From a sulfur-oxidizing endosymbiont of Gigantopelta aegis (GTDB taxonomy: Bacteria > Pseudomonadota > Gammaproteobacteria > GRL18): a stretch of 64,000 nucleotides of DNA. The position numbers were made by a program, and so were the translations under genes. The first letter of the stretch is position 1, and every line of letters starts with the position of its first letter. The notes under the pieces were generated by a model. It saw nothing but the letters and a program-made list of their open reading frames with translations, was not told where the DNA came from and ran no database searches. Location: assembly GCF_016097415.1 (NCBI RefSeq), contig NZ_JAEHGE010000001.1:2157157-2221156 (forward strand). Direction: 5' to 3'. This document shows, piece after piece, positions 60,791-64,000 of the stretch.

Positions 60791-61455
60791 GAAGAATAAA
60801 GCATAATGAAAAAAATTCTAGTGGTTGATGATGAGCCCAATAACCTGCAAGTGCTTCGGCAAATTTTAAAAGATCATTATCAGTTAATTTTTGCTTCTAG
60901 TGGTGAAAAAGCCTTGGAAGCAACGGCCAAGCATAAACCAAATCTTATTTTATTAGATATCATGATGTCGGATATGAATGGCTATGAAGTTTGTGAACAA
61001 CTAAAAGCTGATGAGCAAAGCAAAAATATTCCGGTCATTTTTATTACCGCCATGCGAGACTTGGAAGATGAAGTGCGTGGTTTTAATGCCGGTGCTGTTG
61101 ATTATATTCAAAAACCGGTGTCTGCTCCAATTGTAATGAAGCGGGTAAAAACACATCTGTCGTTAGTTCGTGCTCAGGAATTAGAAGAAAGTCAAAAGAA
61201 AGCGATTTATATGTTGGGTGAAGCCGGTCACTATAATGATACGGATACCGGCGTGCATATCTGGCGTATGGCGGCTTATGCACGGGTACTAACGGAAGCA
61301 GCAGGCTGGTCAGAAGAACAGGCTGAATTATTGGAATTAGCAGCTCCCATGCATGATACAGGGAAAATAGGCATTCCTGATTCAATTTTGAAAGCACCAA
61401 GAAAGCTGACCCCAGATGAATGGGATAATATGAAACAACATTGTCAAATTGGTTA

Positions 61456-63107
61456 GGGTGTAGTTCCTTTAAAACGACAAAATTCATTGCCCAAAGTTGT
61501 TAACCTCTAAAAAATCATAATTTCTTTTTTTTGACATTTTCTTATAAAACTTCCAATACATTTCAAAGTCACCACTGGATTTTAGTGAGCGTAATTTCAA
61601 TACTGCTTCTGCTCCTGCAGACTCCAACGAGCACCGGTTATATCAAGTCGGTCATTAATGAGGTGACGGCATGCACCTTCAATAACGCCACTGGCAATAG
61701 GATAACCCGCTTTTAATGCGATGCCATACTGCAACCGCTCTTTATTTTTTAGTAAATAATCAGCACATTTATCAATATTTTCTCTACTTTCTATTTTCCG
61801 TCTTGTGGCACTGAGTCTGATCCCTTTGGCTACTTGTGAACAATGGCCATTAAGTATTTTGACTGCTCTTTCAGCTATCCATTCCTCAACCGCTTCGTCA
61901 CCTTTATCAAAGAAGCACCAAGCTGCTTTCAGAGATATTCCAAGACATGGATAAAGTCCATTACAATAGTTGCTTTGATGCTCAGTTTCTTCATCACTTT
62001 TTTGATGAGTTTGATCTGGTGAGGTAAACCATCAATTAAAATAACCCATTCCCTCTTTTGTTTTGGATCTCTTTGTAGTGCTTCCTGAAATGCTTCTTCA
62101 ATAACAGTTTCTGCCTCTCGCTCAACACTCGCCCAAACCCGCTTATTTCTAATGGGGTTCGAAAAGGAACGACATTATCATCTTCTGCTACTTTCATAAT
62201 AGATTCAGCAGCACGAATATGAGATTGTACGGTATAAACGGCAGCCACTTGTGCCATACGTTTTCGGTCTTTTTCTCTCCCTGACTCAGACGACTTTTGA
62301 GCTTCTTATTCTTCTGGGCATTTTTCTTTGTGCATTCTCTTAAACCTTCAGGTCGCATAACTATCCCTTTTCCATCAAAGGTTAAGACCAGAAAATCTGA
62401 TGTTTTTCGGGTTCAATAAATCGTTTTTCTTATAAAAACCTTCAAAATCCTGAGCAACATCTCTCACTATATTGAGGCACTGTCTTTTGGGCACATGACC
62501 AGCAGTTGTACTATCAATACTTTCAACGACATCATCGAATGAACCTCGAATGGCTTCTTTAGACACTCTGAAATAAATACCATCACTGTAACTGTTAGTT
62601 GATAAATTCAGTTCAGCATCAATAGGAAATAAACTGTCTTTATTTCTTTGACTATAACCATTTCTGGTGGCAGTGACCTGACCAAACAAACTATTCAGCG
62701 AACGATGGGTGTTTGTACGGACATAATTCAGCTTGTCTCCTGAAACGGTGTTAACACAGCTTCTTTTTTCCTCGTTGGCGGCTTTTAAATCTAGCCAGCC
62801 CTGCAGTAGTCGTCTTAAAATTTCCTGACCTTCCTTGTTAATAAAATCTTCTATGTCACCATGTTCACAATTTTTATGTTTATCTGTTTGTAATTGTTTA
62901 ATCAACTGTTCAAGTTGATCCTGAGCACCAAAAAAGAATGAATAATCGTTTGAATTTAGGTATGCTATGTTCATGAGAGAGGTCTTTTTATTGGGTTATG
63001 AAACTAAGAAGCTTATAAAACAATATTTTGATCTTTCTCTTTTCATTTTTCAAGCATTAACTATTGAATTTATTGTTTATTTTCATCGTTTTAGAAGATC
63101 TGCACCC
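61456..63107 (-). mobile_element. ISKra4-family-like insertion sequence
   Basis: 1652 bp. The ends are inverted repeats: GGGTGTAGTTCCTTTAAAAC at 61456 and, read inward from 63107, GGGTGCAGATCTTCTAAAAC. An exact 9-bp target duplication AATTGGTTA lies at 61447-61455 and 63108-63116. Both the GGG ends and the 9-bp duplication suit ISKra4. One transposase gene on the minus strand with several frame breaks. Confidence 0.88.
61484..62974 (-). pseudogene. ISKra4-family transposase, frameshifted
   Basis: About 497 codons. Intact N-terminal 200 residues: FFFGAQDQLEQLIKQLQ, INKEGQEILRRLLQGWLDLK, typical of the family. Later pieces lie in other frames: RMAQVAAVYTVQSHIRAAES, then VWASVEREAETVIEEAF, WVILIDGLPHQ, FIHVLEYLWKAAWCFFD, and GYPIASGVIEGACRHLINDR with the third acidic residue, ending WKFYKKMSKKRNYDF. 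Breaks near 62320, 62155 and 61640; the one at 62155 is a C run one short. Probably inactive in this copy, or misread. Confidence 0.85.
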
Positions 63108-63494
63108 AATTGGTTATGATATTTTGCATCGTTGTGAAGCCCCTGTTTTTTCAATGGCTGCAGAAATTGCCCTATCTCACCATGAAAAATGGGATGGCAG
63201 TGGTTATCCCAATCACTTACAGGCAAATGCTATTCCCGAATCGGCTCGTATCGTTGCTTTGGTCGATGTGTTTGATGCTCTGACTATGAAACGCCCTTAC
63301 AAAGAAGATTGGACTATAGAGGAATCGATGGCTGAAATTCGCCGCTGCTCAGGTAGTCATTTTGACCCAAATCTAGTTGATTTATTTGAAATGATGTTGC
63401 CGGATATTTGTAAAATAAAAAATGAATGGGAACATAAAGAAAGTATGAACGATATGGACTAATGGTTTTTTAAAGAGCTTAATGGGTATATCTC

Positions 63495-64000
63495 TTACTG
63501 TAGGTTACTGTCAGTTTTGTTTCCTGAATGCTTCCATAATAACAATAAACTACCCAAGGCGATTGAAAACCAGACAGCAACCCAGATAATTTCTGGTATC
63601 CAACTCAGACTTGCCAATGTTGCGCCATCACCTAGGTCACGACCATCAAGTAAGTAGAGTGGACTGCGAATCGCATCTAAAATGACAAACACTGCAATTA
63701 GTTGAATAAAATAAGTAATCACACCCCGTAAAGACGTGTAAAGCGGTAGTAGCCAAGTAACTAATAAGATACCTAGAATCACTATAGTAGAGAGATTTCT
63801 TGCCCATAATAAGAGCGTAAGGACTGTCATCGCTATCATGGCGATAGCGACAAATTTAGCTTTGGTGGGTGAGAGTGCGCTACTAATGCGATAGAGCAAC
63901 ACGCCCCATAAAGCACTGCCAGCATAACCGGAAAAAGTGACGATAAAACGCACGCCACCACGAGTAGTACACAAACCGGAACCATCATAATTTAGCGTGA
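63495..64000 (-). CDS. M50B-like membrane peptidase, C-terminal part (cut by window end)
   Basis: 168 codons visible; the frame is open past 64000 (LNYDGSGLCTTRGGVRFIV). Five or six hydrophobic segments (AKFVAIAMIAMTVLTLLLWA, STIVILGILLVTWLLPLYTS, GVITYFIQLIAVFVILDAI, WIPEIIWVAVWFSIALGSLL). The layout and TTRGG region resemble PF13398 peptidase M50B family proteins; the HExxH zinc motif would lie in the part beyond the window, so I cannot confirm it. Confidence 0.6.
   Translation of the reverse strand, partial: TLNYDGSGLCTTRGGVRFIVTFSGYAGSALWGVLLYRISSALSPTKAKFVAIAMIAMTVLTLLLWARNLSTIVILGILLVTWLLPLYTSLRGVITYFIQLIAVFVILDAIRSPLYLLDGRDLGDGATLASLSWIPEIIWVAVWFSIALGSLLLLWKHSGNKTDSNLQ

Larger units (their letters stand above)
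60806..63462 (+). pseudogene. Response regulator with HD-GYP domain (RpfG-like), split by an ISKra4-type element
   Basis: 5' part 60806-61455, 3' part 63117-63462; one target copy must be removed. Receiver domain at 1-120 (ILVVDDEPNNLQVLRQIL; LILLDIMMSDMNGYE; FITAMRDLEDEVRG; DYIQKPVSAP). HD-GYP domain follows: the HD pair in APMHDTGKIGIPDSIL lies before the insertion, GYP in HHEKWDGSGYPNHL and ALVDVFDALTMKRPYKEDW after it. The intact protein (~331 residues) would degrade c-di-GMP under control of the upstream kinase. The IS places a TAG stop after CQIG, so the phosphodiesterase site is divided and activity is expected to be lost. Confidence 0.92.

Noticed and set aside
61083-61487. 134-residue antisense frame over the HD-GYP gene
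   Set aside because: It runs opposite a clear receiver/HD-GYP frame and into the IS junction; no recognisable domain.

Overview
The window comes from an AT-rich gammaproteobacterium (GC roughly 40 percent by eye). This follows from a full set of gammaproteobacterial housekeeping genes: bamD, lptE, glnB, rdgC, rnt, yhdP, yjgA, and the pilS-pilR, leuS-lptE-holA-proA-nadD-rsfS-rlmH, maf-rng-yhdP-nit and pyrC-rnt neighbourhoods. A PrsT-type TPR protein, a DUF3581 protein and abundant GTAGGGTGGGCA-type palindromic repeats are reminiscent of free-living sulfur- or methane-oxidising lineages, but I cannot place the organism below class. I saw no rRNA, tRNA, CRISPR array, plasmid or phage module.

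Layout. (1) 1-8.4 kb, mostly minus strand: a type IV pilus regulation and pilin locus (PP0621-like gene, pilS, pilR, tfpZ-like gene, pilin with a sigma-54 promoter). It is followed by a membrane protein with TPRs and a GT4 glycosyltransferase, facing the end of a GT2 glycosyltransferase. Almost every gene here carries one or more frameshifts, unlike the rest of the window. (2) 8.5-20.2 kb: sucCD, nadE, an intact IS1595-family element, glnB, bamD, rluD-pgeF, gcvR-like and def, a DUF3581 gene, a ybfF-like hydrolase, a small Cys-motif protein and an FHA protein. (3) 20.3-23.8 kb: a gene for a protein with 28-residue repeats, split by an IS66-family element. (4) 23.8-28.3 kb: sodB, a BON lipoprotein, a probable N-acetylglutaminylglutamine amidotransferase, grxD and a zinc-ribbon protein. 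(5) 28.5-47.4 kb: the leuS to rlmH gene run, maf-rng-yhdP, two small lipoproteins, nit, yjgA, a Lon-like protease and a NYN-domain protein. (6) 47.4-56.5 kb: csp, rnt, pyrC, a large TPR protein, rdgC, a lone umuD and an ABC-F ATPase. (7) 56.6-64 kb: a secreted protein of unknown function, a hybrid phosphorelay kinase (one frameshift), an HD-GYP response regulator split by an ISKra4-like element, and the end of an M50-type membrane protein.

The main biological signal is mobile DNA. Three insertion sequences have clean target duplications (8, 8 and 9 bp); two of them split genes whose reading frames can be rejoined exactly. At least three families of short non-autonomous palindromic elements occur. 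One is present as two copies identical over about 170 bp in opposite orientation 24 kb apart. Another is present as a 177-bp element and a 37-bp internally deleted form, each flanked by a 5-bp A/T duplication. I did not find an operon that looks like a wholly new defence or metabolic system. The least explained coding unit is the 28-residue-repeat protein next to the small FHA protein.
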